The notes under the pieces: generated by a model | Databases searched by the model: none | Told to the model about the DNA's origin: nothing | The model's input: the letters and a program-made list of their open reading frames with translations, nothing else | Made by a program: the position numbers and the translations under genes | DNA from: Desulfobacula sp. | Lineage (GTDB): Bacteria > Desulfobacterota > Desulfobacteria > Desulfobacterales > Desulfobacteraceae | Assembly: GCA_018645325.1 (NCBI GenBank) | Contig: JABGOU010000002.1 | Span: 1 to 64,000, forward strand | DNA: 64,000 nucleotides | Direction of reading: 5' to 3' | In this document: in pieces, positions 1 to 9,155 of the stretch | How the letters are laid out: each line of letters opens with the position of its first letter | How positions within the stretch are numbered: the stretch's first letter is position 1

Positions 1-1
1 A

Positions 2-112
2 GAATTGAAACAAAAAGATGCATATATTGATCATCTGTCAAAGCCTTGCCAGAATAAAGATTATGTGAATGGGATTAATAAATTGCTGGAAAAAACATTA
101 GCTGAACAATAA
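2..112 (+). CDS. C-terminal 36 residues of a gene entering from the left (possibly crotonase family)
   Basis: An open frame runs from the window edge to a TAA at 110-112. The visible tail is charged and helical and ends in KLLEKTLAEQ. The pattern of a long amphipathic helix followed by a short G-I-x-x-L-L-E-K stretch resembles the C-terminal helix of enoyl-CoA hydratases, which often close with a similar E-G-I-x-A-F-L-E-K. That resemblance is weak and the family call is inference only. The gene is convergent with the Rrf2 gene on the other strand. Confidence 0.45.
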   Translation, partial: ELKQKDAYIDHLSKPCQNKDYVNGINKLLEKTLAEQ

Positions 113-139
113 TGGCAATCCTTTTTTTTGAATTAAGGG

Positions 140-161
140 CAACCACTATTATTTGTGGTTG
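140..161. terminator. Weak hairpin between convergent genes
   Basis: A 7-bp perfect inverted repeat (CAACCAC at 140-146, GTGGTTG at 155-161, 8-base loop) lies between the stop of the partial gene at 112 and the stop of the convergent Rrf2 gene at 278. Runs of T lie nearby at 122-129 and 172-177 but do not directly follow the stem, so a rho-independent terminator is only suggested. Confidence 0.3.
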
Positions 162-277
162 AGGAGTATAATTTTTTGTAGCCAGGCATTAAACTATATG
201 GACTAAGGTCAGCATCAGAAGCCATTCTTTGGCATTCCTGTATATAATATATAGAGCTTAAAATTTGAATGCAGGGG

Positions 278-715
278 TTACAGGGTTGGGCAGGCCGCCA
301 GATTATTTTTACCATCGCTGTGGATCAAATCTGCAATACTGATACCATCCAATTTTTCATACAACACTGCCGTTGCATCATACCAGGCACTCCTGACAAG
401 GCAGTCTGCCGACATTTCACATTGTTCAGGAGAGCTCACACATGCTACAAGGTCTGTCTGCCCCTCAAAAAGCCGGACAATCTGGCCAAGGTATATTCCG
501 TCGGGATTATTTGCCAGCATATGCCCGCCTTTAGGCCCCCTGACGCTTTTTACAATACCTGCCTGTTTTAAAGTGCGTAAAATCTGTTCAAGGTATTTTA
601 CAGGTATCTTTTGTTTGGAAGCTATATTACTGACCTGAATGGGTCCCTGATCTGCCTGCAATGCAAGTTCAATTAAAATTCTTGTTCCATAGCGGGTTTT
701 TGTTGAAAGCTTCAT
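278..715 (-). CDS. Rrf2 family transcriptional regulator with three candidate Fe-S cysteines
   Basis: This 145-residue protein starts MKLSTKTRYG, the classic Rrf2 opening, followed by a winged helix-turn-helix (residues about 1-65, with VKYLEQILRTLKQAG as recognition region and the G-P-K-G-G wing). C-terminal cysteines at 92, 99 and 105 are spaced nearly as in IscR (92, 98, 104), so a redox- or cluster-sensing role is likely by family knowledge. The tail after residue 125 lacks an obvious further domain. It stands alone, transcribed away from the MOSC gene. Upstream, 8-bp arms TTGTATTT and AAATACAA lie within about 730-775 and could be part of an autoregulatory site; this is a guess. Its target genes are not visible here. 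Confidence 0.88.
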   Translation of the reverse strand: MKLSTKTRYGTRILIELALQADQGPIQVSNIASKQKIPVKYLEQILRTLKQAGIVKSVRGPKGGHMLANNPDGIYLGQIVRLFEGQTDLVACVSSPEQCEMSADCLVRSAWYDATAVLYEKLDGISIADLIHSDGKNNLAACPTL

Positions 716-1000
716 TTAAACCACTCATAAATTTGTATTTGTACATTCTAAACATATTGAAAATACAATTGAAATCAGGAAAGCATTGCATTTTTTCAAC
801 CTGCCTGTCAAGCACAGGAATGCCTTCCTTTGGAGAGCAATCAATATAAATTATTATTTCCATATTAAATGAGTATAGATAATTTTGGAATATATTGAAA
901 GGTTAGTATTTGGGTTGTATTTTTATACTACAATGTGATATAAAAGCATGCGTAAGTTAAAATTTTTTTATTACATTTATTATTTTTCAGGAGAAGGATT

Positions 1001-1435
1001 GTGAAGATAGTCTCCATAGCCATCAGTAAAAAAAAAGGCACTATTAAAAAATGTGTTGAAGCTGCAGAATTAATCGAAAACCACGGAATAAAAGAGGATG
1101 CCCACGCAGGTGACTGGCACAGGCAATTAAGTTTTCTGGCTTCGGAAAGCATTGAAAATGCCAGTACTGAGGATTTTAAACTAAACTTTGGGGATTTTGC
1201 TGAAAATATAGCAACAACCGGGATTGATTGGAAAAACCAGCCCGTGGGCCAGGTTTTCAAATTAGGGGAAAAAGCCCTGGTTGAAGTCACACAGATCGGA
1301 AAAGAATGCCATAAAAAATGTGCTATTTATTATAGGACAGGGGATTGCATTATGCCCAAAGAAGGTGTATTTGCTAAGATCCTCAAAGGTGGAACAATTA
1401 AGGTTGGGGACAAAATCGGGCGTGTGGATAAGTAA
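1001..1435 (+). CDS. MOSC domain protein
   Basis: This 144-residue protein is essentially one MOSC domain, the beta-barrel module shared with molybdenum-cofactor sulfurases and thought to carry sulfur on a conserved cysteine. The N-terminus (KIVSIAIS), the early G-I-x-x-D-A-H-A-G-D motif (about residues 29-38) and the cysteine-rich G-K-E-C-H-K-K-C stretch near residue 100 match stand-alone MOSC proteins usually linked to molybdopterin metabolism. The GTG start at 1001 follows AGGAGAAGG. The next gene, a YcaO protein, begins 53 bp after the stop, so the two may be co-transcribed; sulfur handling next to a YcaO enzyme is a suggestive pairing. No molybdopterin biosynthesis genes are visible. Confidence 0.85.
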   Translation: MKIVSIAISKKKGTIKKCVEAAELIENHGIKEDAHAGDWHRQLSFLASESIENASTEDFKLNFGDFAENIATTGIDWKNQPVGQVFKLGEKALVEVTQIGKECHKKCAIYYRTGDCIMPKEGVFAKILKGGTIKVGDKIGRVDK

Positions 1436-1488
1436 AGAAACATTATAATGTTTAACAGGAAAAACAGGATTTATTTCAAGGACCATTC

Positions 1489-3222
1489 ATGAGTTATAAA
1501 ATTGAGTTAAAAGATGCCCTGAAAGGCTATACATATGACCAGGACAAGATCATGTCCCCTAAGGAGACTGTTGCTAAATTTAAGGAAAAAACAGCCAGAC
1601 TGAATCTTGATATTTTAAGCAGGACCAGAAGGATTGATAACGGAAGGCTTGACATACCGATCTTTTTCAGTGAATGCGGTACGGATGCTAAAAATGTTAT
1701 CGGAACAAAAAAGCAGATGGGCAAAGGCGGAACTCCTGAACAGTCAGAAGCCAGTGCAGTGATGGAGCTTGCAGAACGATTCAGTTTTTTTTCTTTTGTA
1801 AAAAAAGAAGAAAACTTTTTTTATTCAACTCCAAAGGCTTTGGTGGAAAAAGCCCTTTCCTATGAACAGATCATTAAATCCGTCCACGATAATAAAAAAG
1901 AGGCCTTAAAAGTAAAACCAATCTTTGATGCGCTGCCCTTAAAATGGACCCAAGGATATGATCTGGCAAAAAAAGAAGAGGTCCTGATCCCATTCAACTG
2001 GTTTTACATGATTAATGAATTTAACGGACCCAGTGCCGGTAATTGTACGGAAGAAGCTTTAAGCCAGGGAATTTGCGAGCTGATCGAACGCCATACATCT
2101 TCCATTATCAGCCATGAAAACTTGAATGTCCCTGGAATCAACCTTGATTCTTTTACTGACCCCCTGGTCATTGAAATGCTTGAAAAATATAAAAAGGAAG
2201 GTATTAAGGTTTATGCTTCAGATTTTTCCCTGGATACAGGCATACCGACAATTGCTGTTCTTGCCTGGGACCCCGCAACCTTCCCTGACTTAAGTGAAAT
2301 TGTATGGACAGCAGGAACAGCGCCCGATCCGCAAAAGGCCATGAGTCGGGCTCTCACTGAGACAGCCCAGCTTGCAGGAGATTTTAATTCAGGCTCAAAT
2401 TATGTGGCAAGCGGGCTGCCCAAATTTACTAGGATTGAAGATGCCGAATTTATCACCCAGCCTGAAAGGATGATCAATATCAATGCATTACCCGACCTTT
2501 CAAGTAACAATATTAAGACGGAAGTGGAAAACCTGATCCATACGCTGGATAAAAGAGAGTATCAGATTATAGTGATCAACACCAAGCATGAAAAGCTTGA
2601 AATTCCGGCATTTTATGCGATCATTCCAGGAGCACATTTTAGGGAAAGAGCAGTTGCCGCAAGCGTGGGAATGTTTTCTGCCAGATTAATCACGGAAAGT
2701 TTTGACCCTGTAATGGCATTGTCAAAACTGGATGAACTGGAAAAAGCATTGCCCGGCAAATATTATACAAGTTTTTATAAAGGCTTGATGCTCAACGCCA
2801 TTTATGACCACAAAACTGCTTTAACCCAATTTGAAACTGCCCTGAAAAGAAATCCTGTAAAACTGAATATGCCCGATATCTATTCCCATATGGGATCTTG
2901 TTTAAAGGATCTTGAACAATATGACAGGGCCGTTGAAATCTGCAAAAAAGGCATAGAAATTGATGCGCAGCGCCCGGATATGTTTAATATCATGGGATTC
3001 TGCCATTTTATGCTCAAGAACCATAAGACAGCTATCACCTGTTTTGAAAATGCCCTTGAGGTAGACCCTTCCCTTGCTATCAACTATGCCAATATCGGTT
3101 CAAATTACAGGGAACTGGGAGAAATTAAACTTGCAATCAAATACTATGAAATGGCCCTGGAAATAGATTCATCCATTACATTTGCCAAGGATAATATTGA
3201 GAAATTAAAGGACAAAAAATGA
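1489..3222 (+). CDS. YcaO-domain protein with C-terminal TPR repeats
   Basis: This 577-residue protein carries the ATP-binding signatures of the YcaO superfamily: a first S-E-x5-M-E-x-x-E-R box at residues 86-97 and a second acidic E-E-A-L-S-Q-G-x-x-E-L-I-E-R box at 188-201. YcaO enzymes activate peptide backbone amides with ATP, making azolines, thioamides or amidines; E. coli YcaO is also linked to beta-methylthiolation of ribosomal protein S12. From about residue 415 to the end there are three to four tetratricopeptide repeats, which usually bind a protein partner. The proline-rich C-terminus typical of peptide-natural-product YcaO enzymes is absent. AAGGA precedes the ATG. The stop overlaps the icd start by 4 bp, so translation is probably coupled. 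No precursor peptide or TfuA partner is visible, which favours a housekeeping role over RiPP biosynthesis. Confidence 0.85.
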   Translation: MSYKIELKDALKGYTYDQDKIMSPKETVAKFKEKTARLNLDILSRTRRIDNGRLDIPIFFSECGTDAKNVIGTKKQMGKGGTPEQSEASAVMELAERFSFFSFVKKEENFFYSTPKALVEKALSYEQIIKSVHDNKKEALKVKPIFDALPLKWTQGYDLAKKEEVLIPFNWFYMINEFNGPSAGNCTEEALSQGICELIERHTSSIISHENLNVPGINLDSFTDPLVIEMLEKYKKEGIKVYASDFSLDTGIPTIAVLAWDPATFPDLSEIVWTAGTAPDPQKAMSRALTETAQLAGDFNSGSNYVASGLPKFTRIEDAEFITQPERMININALPDLSSNNIKTEVENLIHTLDKREYQIIVINTKHEKLEIPAFYAIIPGAHFRERAVAASVGMFSARLITESFDPVMALSKLDELEKALPGKYYTSFYKGLMLNAIYDHKTALTQFETALKRNPVKLNMPDIYSHMGSCLKDLEQYDRAVEICKKGIEIDAQRPDMFNIMGFCHFMLKNHKTAITCFENALEVDPSLAINYANIGSNYRELGEIKLAIKYYEMALEIDSSITFAKDNIEKLKDKK

Positions 3223-4454
3223 AAAAAATTGTTGTGGCAAACCCCGTGGTGGATATAGACGGAGATGAAATGACACGGATCATCTGGAAGAATATTAAAG
3301 ACAAACTTATTTTTCCTTATCTGGAACTTGAAACTCTTTATTATGATCTGGGTGTAGTGAACAGAGATGATACCCTTGACCAGGTTACCGTGGATGCTGC
3401 CAAAGCCATTAAAAAGACAGGGGTTGGAATCAAATGTGCAACCATTACACCTGATGAAGCCCGGGTGGATGAATTCGGTCTCAAAGAGATGTATAGATCT
3501 CCCAATGGTACTATCAGAAATATTCTTGGCGGAACGGTTTTCAGAGAACCTATTGTCATAAAAAATATTCCAAGACTTGTAACAACCTGGAAATATCCCA
3601 TCTGTATTGGCCGTCATGCTTTTGGAGATCAGTACAGGGCTACTGATTTTGTCGTTAAGAAAAAGGGGAATCTCACCTTTGTATTCACACCTGCGGATGG
3701 TAGTGATCAAGAGACTTTTGATGTCTTTGACTTTGATGGGGGTGGTGTAGCCATGGGTATGTATAATACGGACGAATCCATATATGGGTTTGCCCATTCA
3801 TGTTTTAACCAGGCCATCAATAAAAAATGGCCCTTATATCTTTCTACAAAAAACACCATTCTTAAAAAATATGACGGCAGATTTAAAGATATTTTTGAGC
3901 AGGTTTACCAGGAAGACTACAAAACAAAGATGGATGAACTTGGTATCACCTATGAACACAGATTAATTGATGACATGGTGGCTGCAGCTCTTAAATGGGA
4001 GGGTGCGTTTGTCTGGGCCTGTAAAAATTATGATGGTGATGTTCAATCTGATATCGTGGCCCAGGGATTTGGTTCTTTAGGGTTGATGACATCCACCCTG
4101 ATTACACCGGATGGAAAAATAATGGAAGCTGAGGCTGCACACGGTACTGTTACCCGGCACTTCAGAGAGCATCAGAAAGGCAACCCTACATCCACCAATC
4201 CCATTGCATCAATTTTTGCTTGGACAAGGGGACTTGCATTCCGGGGCAAACTGGACCGGAACCAGGCATTGATCGATTTTTGCGACACCCTTGAAAAGGT
4301 CTGTGTCGAGACGGTGGAAAGCGGTAAGATGACCAAGGATCTGGCGCTTTGCATTCATGGTAAAAGTCTTGATAAGCATCATTATCTGAATACTCAACAA
4401 TTTTTGGATGCTATAGACAATAACCTGTCAAAAAATATGAGCACCCATAGTTAA
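3219..4454 (+). CDS. icd: NADP-dependent isocitrate dehydrogenase (eukaryote-like, homodimeric type)
   Basis: This 411-residue enzyme oxidatively decarboxylates isocitrate to 2-oxoglutarate with NADP in the TCA cycle. Family motifs include [11 protein letters not shown] near the N-terminus, S-P-N-G-T-I-R-N (substrate binding, about residues 93-100), the Y-R-A-T-D segment, the R-L-I-D-D-M-V stretch with metal-binding aspartates, and [10 protein letters not shown] for NADP. The length and sequence resemble mammalian/yeast-type enzymes and not the E. coli type. In acetate-oxidising Desulfobacter relatives the enzyme serves the oxidative TCA cycle. It overlaps the YcaO stop by ATGA and so appears to be the last gene of the MOSC-YcaO-icd run. 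Confidence 0.95.
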   Translation: MKKIVVANPVVDIDGDEMTRIIWKNIKDKLIFPYLELETLYYDLGVVNRDDTLDQVTVDAAKAIKKTGVGIKCATITPDEARVDEFGLKEMYRSPNGTIRNILGGTVFREPIVIKNIPRLVTTWKYPICIGRHAFGDQYRATDFVVKKKGNLTFVFTPADGSDQETFDVFDFDGGGVAMGMYNTDESIYGFAHSCFNQAINKKWPLYLSTKNTILKKYDGRFKDIFEQVYQEDYKTKMDELGITYEHRLIDDMVAAALKWEGAFVWACKNYDGDVQSDIVAQGFGSLGLMTSTLITPDGKIMEAEAAHGTVTRHFREHQKGNPTSTNPIASIFAWTRGLAFRGKLDRNQALIDFCDTLEKVCVETVESGKMTKDLALCIHGKSLDKHHYLNTQQFLDAIDNNLSKNMSTHS

Positions 4455-4507
4455 GACCAAATAAACTATAATGCCGCCCACAAAATTAAGCTAAAGGAAT
4501 TTTTCTT

Positions 4508-5146
4508 TTAAAAGCTTGCCCCGGTCGTAAATTCGTATTCTCCTTTTATCTCCCATTTCATGGGATCCCAAGTCGAATTTGTCGCAGAGTTTAAGCCGTT
4601 TAATGAGCTGACCTTGAATTTTGCGTAACCATCCTTGGCCTTGATGACATAGGCGTGGTTGACTATTAATGGATAGTTTCCTGTGCCACTAACATAGGAC
4701 CAGTCGCCAGGGACTGAGGTAATGGAAGACAGAGCCACCTCACCCATATCCAGTATATGTGTGATGGAGTTGTCGTAAGCCGCCGGTGTCCACCAGAACG
4801 CTTTCCCGTACTCATATCCCGCGGGATAATCCTGGGGTGCCCAGACGGTTATATAGCCATCTATTTCATCCCAGCTACTGCTAATTATTCCGGCAGAAAA
4901 GTCAAAACCATCATGGGTTAGTGTTACCTTGGTTCCTGTCGCGGCAGTGTTACTCTTAGGGATAAGTTCTTTAACTGTAAAGCAGGAACCATTATAACTA
5001 AATTTGACTGAATAGTTTTGGCCCAGATAAACCAGGGTGGGAATGGTTATTTCAAAGGTATTAGGGTCAACTGTAACTTCATTTTCTGCCAAACAGGCTG
5101 AACTGATACTCAAGACTAATATGATGGTGATTACTATTTTTTTCAT
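4508..5146 (-). CDS. Secreted protein of unknown function
   Basis: This 212-residue protein begins with a clear Sec signal peptide (basic MKK, hydrophobic core to about residue 18, cleavage likely after A-C-L-A). The mature part is rich in beta-strand-like segments with many Y, W, G, T and S residues and no catalytic motif that I recognise; it contains W-x-P-A-A-Y and alternating polar and aromatic stretches as in extracellular beta-sandwich domains. AAGGGT precedes the ATG. It is convergent with icd and separated from the aminotransferase upstream by about 120 bp of AT-rich DNA, so it is probably expressed alone. No function is proposed. Confidence 0.75.
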   Translation of the reverse strand: MKKIVITIILVLSISSACLAENEVTVDPNTFEITIPTLVYLGQNYSVKFSYNGSCFTVKELIPKSNTAATGTKVTLTHDGFDFSAGIISSSWDEIDGYITVWAPQDYPAGYEYGKAFWWTPAAYDNSITHILDMGEVALSSITSVPGDWSYVSGTGNYPLIVNHAYVIKAKDGYAKFKVSSLNGLNSATNSTWDPMKWEIKGEYEFTTGASF

Positions 5147-5265
5147 GAATTTACCCTTGTTCTAAAATTAAAAAAATCTGACAATACAAGATTCGCTTTT
5201 ATAAAGCAAATAATATTGAAAATTTTCATCAAGTCTGCAAAAAGATAATATGATGAAGCACAATA

Positions 5266-6435
5266 TTATGCAGGATTTTTTATGGATAATAATACTGTCT
5301 TGAAAACATCAATGAATTCATTAAATTCTGCTTTGGTTAATATAAGAGGTGGATCAATTCTAAATGTAGTCCCTCTATTCCCCACGATGTATCCATGATG
5401 AATAAGATCATTATAAATTTCATCTGCAACATCCTTGTTTGATAAGTCTATTGCGAACATCATTCCCCTTCCCCTCACATCAAGAACAATCTTTTTATCT
5501 ACAAGAGATTCGAGCTGGGACAAAAATATGGAGCCTTTGTGTTCTGCTTTTTGTATGAGTCCAGTGCTTTCGATTTCTTGTATAACCTCCTGAACGACAG
5601 CGGCCCCTAATGGATCATTCTGATGGGATTGGGAATACTTAAAGGGTTTGATTCCCAATTCGCTGATTGTAGACTTATTTATTAATACCACACTGACGGG
5701 ATATCCATTTCCGATTCCTTTTCCAGTTGCAACCAGATCCGGCTCAATATCATAGTGCTGATATCCAAACCACTTCCCGGTTCGACCAACACCTGTCGTT
5801 ACCTCATTTGCGATTATCTTTCCACCGTTATCCCGAACAATGCTGACAATATTCTGGATCAGCCCCTTTGGAGGAAACCTGACAAACCCGGATGAACTGC
5901 CCGGTTCAAATATGAAGTCTGATATCTCTTCGGGTATTTCCTGCAATACTTCACAAAAAGGATCGCAAACATCATTTTTCACACATGTATTGCATTTTTC
6001 CCAGTTAAAGATATGCCACCCTCTATCCCTGTCAGTCACAGAGGTGTAGGCACCAAGATATGAATCATGGAGTGTCATGGAAATTTTTTTGCCGGAAACA
6101 TGCTTTGATATCTGCCTGGATATTTCGATGGCTTCACTTCCCGAGCAAAGAAAAAGACACTTGCCGTTAATAAAATTAGTGATCTCCAGGATTGATTTGG
6201 CGGATTCTTCCAGGATACTGCTGGAATAACAAAAACCAGCATGCATTAATGAACCCATTTGCTTTGTTATGGTCTTGTTAATGCGCTCATTTGTGTGTCC
6301 CATGGAAATGCACCAGACTCCCGATTCTAAGTCCATATAGCGCTTTCCCTTATCATCAAACAAATATGCTCCCTGGCTGGCTGTGATATTCGGGATTTTC
6401 AATACATGCCCTGTGCAGCTATAAACGTGTTTCAT
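5266..6435 (-). CDS. Class III PLP aminotransferase with a four-cysteine insertion
   Basis: This 389-residue fold-type I aminotransferase resembles acetylornithine/4-aminobutyrate-type enzymes that move an omega-amino group. The PLP lysine is K239 in A-T-G-K-G-I-G-N-G. G-S-E-A (99-102) binds the cofactor phosphate. Two features stand out. Residues 148-161 form C-x2-C-x5-C-x3-C, a metal- or disulfide-like knuckle in a loop. The usual D-E-V-x-T-G motif reads N210-E-V-T-T-G, so the aspartate that normally contacts the PLP ring nitrogen is asparagine. The ATG overlaps the toxin stop by 4 bp (ATGA), indicating translational coupling to the toxin-antitoxin pair. The substrate cannot be read from the sequence. 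Confidence 0.82.
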   Translation of the reverse strand: MKHVYSCTGHVLKIPNITASQGAYLFDDKGKRYMDLESGVWCISMGHTNERINKTITKQMGSLMHAGFCYSSSILEESAKSILEITNFINGKCLFLCSGSEAIEISRQISKHVSGKKISMTLHDSYLGAYTSVTDRDRGWHIFNWEKCNTCVKNDVCDPFCEVLQEIPEEISDFIFEPGSSSGFVRFPPKGLIQNIVSIVRDNGGKIIANEVTTGVGRTGKWFGYQHYDIEPDLVATGKGIGNGYPVSVVLINKSTISELGIKPFKYSQSHQNDPLGAAVVQEVIQEIESTGLIQKAEHKGSIFLSQLESLVDKKIVLDVRGRGMMFAIDLSNKDVADEIYNDLIHHGYIVGNRGTTFRIDPPLILTKAEFNEFIDVFKTVLLSIKNPA

Positions 6436-6788
6436 AATTCCTCTTCTGTCTCAAGATTCATTAATTTTTTAAGATTTTTTTTCACAATCTTTTGATCTTT
6501 GACTGCAAGACCACCAATTTTTTTTACAATAAGGCGACTATCCAGTGTAAACAATTTCATGCGAACCTTAGAAGGTGCAGGAAGCCCGGCTTTTTTGATA
6601 CCTCCTATTTTCGCATCAAGCGGCCAATCAGGATTTTTAGCACTGGTAATCATGGCCATAACGCAATTTTGAGTTTCATCATTAAATCGAGCATGGTCTG
6701 ACAACACCAAAGCTGGCCGTCTTTTATCCGTATCTTGGTCAGTAAATGGAAAAGGAACCACAACAACGTCAAAAATTTTATAAGCCAC
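6432..6788 (-). CDS. MazF/PemK-family toxin (endoribonuclease)
   Basis: The core D-V-V-V-V-P-F-P-F-T-D, then R-R-P-A-L-V-L-S, and V-R-M-K-L-F-T-L are hallmarks of the MazF/PemK fold, which cleaves mRNA unless bound by its antitoxin. I place the start at the GTG giving VAYKIFDVV (118 residues), preceded by GAAGAGG at suitable spacing. An in-frame ATG at 6803 would add MKRHI. Either start overlaps the 3' end of the antitoxin gene, by 11 or 26 bp, typical of a coupled module. A much longer in-frame extension exists but would overlap most of the antitoxin gene and is unlikely. The stop overlaps the aminotransferase start. Confidence 0.85.
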   Translation of the reverse strand: MAYKIFDVVVVPFPFTDQDTDKRRPALVLSDHARFNDETQNCVMAMITSAKNPDWPLDAKIGGIKKAGLPAPSKVRMKLFTLDSRLIVKKIGGLAVKDQKIVKKNLKKLMNLETEEEL

Positions 6789-7017
6789 AATATGCCTCTT
6801 CATCGTTTTTAGAAGACCATTCAGAAAGTGTACCCTCAAGAGCTTTAGCAAATTCAAAATCAATTGGTGTTGCTTTGCGGATAATAACCTTTTTGTTTTC
6901 ATTGACTTCAAATGCCACAGAATCGCCGGGATGCAGCCCCAATAATTTTCTGATCTGCCCAGGTATAGTGGCTTGACTCTTCGTTGTCAGTTTGCTTGTA
7001 TTAATTGCAAATTCCAT
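6778..7017 (-). CDS. AbrB/SpoVT-type antitoxin (MazE-like)
   Basis: This 79-residue protein has a swapped-hairpin AbrB domain: T-T-K-S-Q-A-T-I-P-G-Q-I-R-K-L-L-G-L-x-P-G-D-S-V-A-F, split here across residues about 10-36. The acidic C-terminal tail (E-W-S-S-K-N-D-E-E) is the likely toxin-neutralising segment. The start is the ATG at 7017, 6 bases after AAAGGAG; an upstream in-frame ATG at 7050 lacks such a site and lies just beside the operator-like palindrome. Autorepression together with the toxin is expected from the family. Confidence 0.87.
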   Translation of the reverse strand: MEFAINTSKLTTKSQATIPGQIRKLLGLHPGDSVAFEVNENKKVIIRKATPIDFEFAKALEGTLSEWSSKNDEEAYCGL

Positions 7018-7054
7018 TTTGTCTCCTTTCTTAATTAACACTATGGACATACAG

Positions 7055-7075
7055 TATTACAGTATTACTGTAATA
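7055..7075 (-). promoter_or_regulatory. Palindromic operator upstream of the toxin-antitoxin operon
   Basis: A perfect inverted repeat has arms TATTACAGTA (7055-7064) and TACTGTAATA (7066-7075) around one central base. A third partial repeat, ACAGTATT, occurs at 7051-7058 and again at 7059-7066. It lies 38 bp upstream of the antitoxin start, where a promoter would be. By analogy with AbrB/MazE antitoxins it is the likely autoregulatory site. Confidence 0.65.
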
Positions 7076-7271
7076 TCAAGCAAAAATATCATATTTCTAT
7101 CGCTACAGCTTTGCGCCGTTCACCTGTACTTGGGTCATAGATCTGCATAGACAAACAAAATATTAACCTTGTATTATCGGAAAAAATTGTAGGGATGCTT
7201 TAAAAAGATTCACTTATTGATATTATATGTTACTATGAAAATTATGAGTTCAGATGATATACGTTTAAGAT

Positions 7272-9149
7272 ATGGGAGTTATTTTGTTTAAAAATAAACC
7301 ATCATGGAAGAAAAAAACAGTTTCTCCCCGGGATGTATTAAATAAAATTGATCCGGGGATGAACATCTTCATCGGAACTGGTTCCGCAGAACCCCGGACC
7401 CTTGTAAACTGTCTCATGCATGCAGAGGGATTCAGGCTTCAGGACCTGACCCTGATTCAGCTGGTCAGTTTCGGGGATGCCATTTCATACAAGGCTTTAC
7501 AATCCAAAAGGTATCGTCTTAAAACCTTTTTTTCCGGATGGGTGTCTGCCGAAGCCATCTCAGCCGGCCAGGTGGATCTGGTCCCCTCCCGATTTTCAGC
7601 CATACCTTTGCTTATGAAAAAAGGACAAATTCCCATTGATGTTGCCTTTATTCAGATAACACCGCCCAACAAAGCAGGATATTGCAGCCTGGGAGTCGGT
7701 GTTGATGTGGCAAGGAGAGCAATGGCGCAGGCTGATCTTGTGGTGGGTGAAATCAACCAGGAAATACCTTTTACCCTGGGGGATACCTTTGTTCCCTTTG
7801 ATGCCTTTGACATGGTTATTGAATCCCTTGATCCTCCCTTTTATTTCCCTAGATTTCTTGTAGACCCGATATTTGACAAACTGGCCGCCAATGTCGCCTC
7901 CGTCATTGAAAACGGTAGTTGTCTGGCCTTTACCTTTGGTCCTATTTTCGAGGCCCTGCCCAAACATCTTGCCAATAAAAAAGACCTGGGAATTCATACC
8001 CCGTTTTTTACTGACGCATTAATGGAACTTGTTGAAAGCGGTGCCGTTACCAATCGAAAAAAAGGTCCTTTCAGGGGAAAGTCCTTGACTGCTTATGCCC
8101 TTGGCAGTAAAAAATTAATGCAATTTCTTGATAAAAACCCAATCGTGGAATTTCAAAGCATTGACAAAGTTTTTCATCCCCTGGAAATAGGGCAAAACCA
8201 TCGGTTCGTCTTTATTATCCCGGTAAGAAGGGTTGATCTTTCATGCCGAGTGATTCTTCACAACAGCAAAGGCCATGTCACTGCAGGCCCGGGACAGATG
8301 GCCGACTTTTTTAACGGAGCGGAAATCTCCCGTGGCGGCTACACCATTGTCGCCCTTCCCAGCAGAAACCGCCAGGGAAATCCCAATATCCGCCTTTCTT
8401 CTGAAAATGCTCCTGATTTACTGAGCCTTCCCGAATCCATTGATCTTGTGGTAACGGAACAGGGAATTGCACACTTAAGGGGGAAAACAATCAGGGAAAG
8501 AGCCCAGGCCCTCATTGAAATTGCCCATCCCGGGGACAGGCCCAGACTTGTTGATGGGGCAAAAAAAGCCAATCTTCTTTATAAAGACCAGATATTTCTG
8601 GCAGACAGCGCTCATTTTTATCCTGTTGATATTGAAACCCGGCATACATTCAAAGATAAAGTTGATGTTCGTTTCCGGGCCATCAAACCCTCTGACGAAG
8701 ACCAGATGAGGCGATTATTTTACCGGTTTTCCGATAAGGCTATCTACTATCGGTATTTCAGTCCCATAAAAACCATGCCCCATGAAAAAATCCAGGAATA
8801 TGTAAATGTTGACTACCGGGATACGTTATCTGTTGTTGCCCTTGTTGGAGACCCGGAACAACAGAACATTATTGCTGAAGCCAGGTTTGTAAAACATCAG
8901 AACAAACCTCTGGTGGATGTCGCTTTTGTTGTTGATGAAGCCTATCAGAGATATGGTATTGCCACCTATCTGTATCAAATGCTTACAAAGCTTGCCAAAG
9001 AAAGAGGAGCACAGGGTATGACAGCTGATGTTCTTGCATCCAACCGGGCCATGCTCAAAGTATTTGAAAAAGGAAATTTTCCCGTCCAGGCCAGGATGGA
9101 ACAGGGCATTTATGAATTAACCATTGATTTATCCACTCCAAAAAACTAA
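7272..9149 (+). CDS. Acetyl-CoA hydrolase/transferase fused to a C-terminal GNAT domain
   Basis: This 625-residue protein joins two enzymes. Residues about 10-450 form an acetyl-CoA hydrolase/CoA-transferase (class I CoA transferase-like) with F-I-G-T-G-S-A-E-P near the start, T-P-P-N-K-A-G-Y-C-S-L-G-V-G-V and V-V-T-E-Q-G-I-A-H-L-R-G, all family signatures. Residues about 460-620 form a GNAT acyltransferase with the acetyl-CoA pyrophosphate loop Q-R-Y-G-I-A-T-Y-L near residue 560. The known logic of such fusions is a CoA-transfer or hydrolysis module paired with a lysine acetyltransferase-like module, possibly self-regulating. No strong ribosome-binding site precedes the ATG. The gene is convergent with the decarboxylase and 122 bp downstream (on the other side) of nothing else, so it seems monocistronic. 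Confidence 0.88.
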   Translation: MGVILFKNKPSWKKKTVSPRDVLNKIDPGMNIFIGTGSAEPRTLVNCLMHAEGFRLQDLTLIQLVSFGDAISYKALQSKRYRLKTFFSGWVSAEAISAGQVDLVPSRFSAIPLLMKKGQIPIDVAFIQITPPNKAGYCSLGVGVDVARRAMAQADLVVGEINQEIPFTLGDTFVPFDAFDMVIESLDPPFYFPRFLVDPIFDKLAANVASVIENGSCLAFTFGPIFEALPKHLANKKDLGIHTPFFTDALMELVESGAVTNRKKGPFRGKSLTAYALGSKKLMQFLDKNPIVEFQSIDKVFHPLEIGQNHRFVFIIPVRRVDLSCRVILHNSKGHVTAGPGQMADFFNGAEISRGGYTIVALPSRNRQGNPNIRLSSENAPDLLSLPESIDLVVTEQGIAHLRGKTIRERAQALIEIAHPGDRPRLVDGAKKANLLYKDQIFLADSAHFYPVDIETRHTFKDKVDVRFRAIKPSDEDQMRRLFYRFSDKAIYYRYFSPIKTMPHEKIQEYVNVDYRDTLSVVALVGDPEQQNIIAEARFVKHQNKPLVDVAFVVDEAYQRYGIATYLYQMLTKLAKERGAQGMTADVLASNRAMLKVFEKGNFPVQARMEQGIYELTIDLSTPKN

Positions 9150-9155
9150 TTTACA

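Noticed and set aside
3144-3797. Long minus-strand open frame opposite icd
   Set aside because: It is a shadow of the well-conserved icd gene, with no recognisable domain and no ribosome-binding site.
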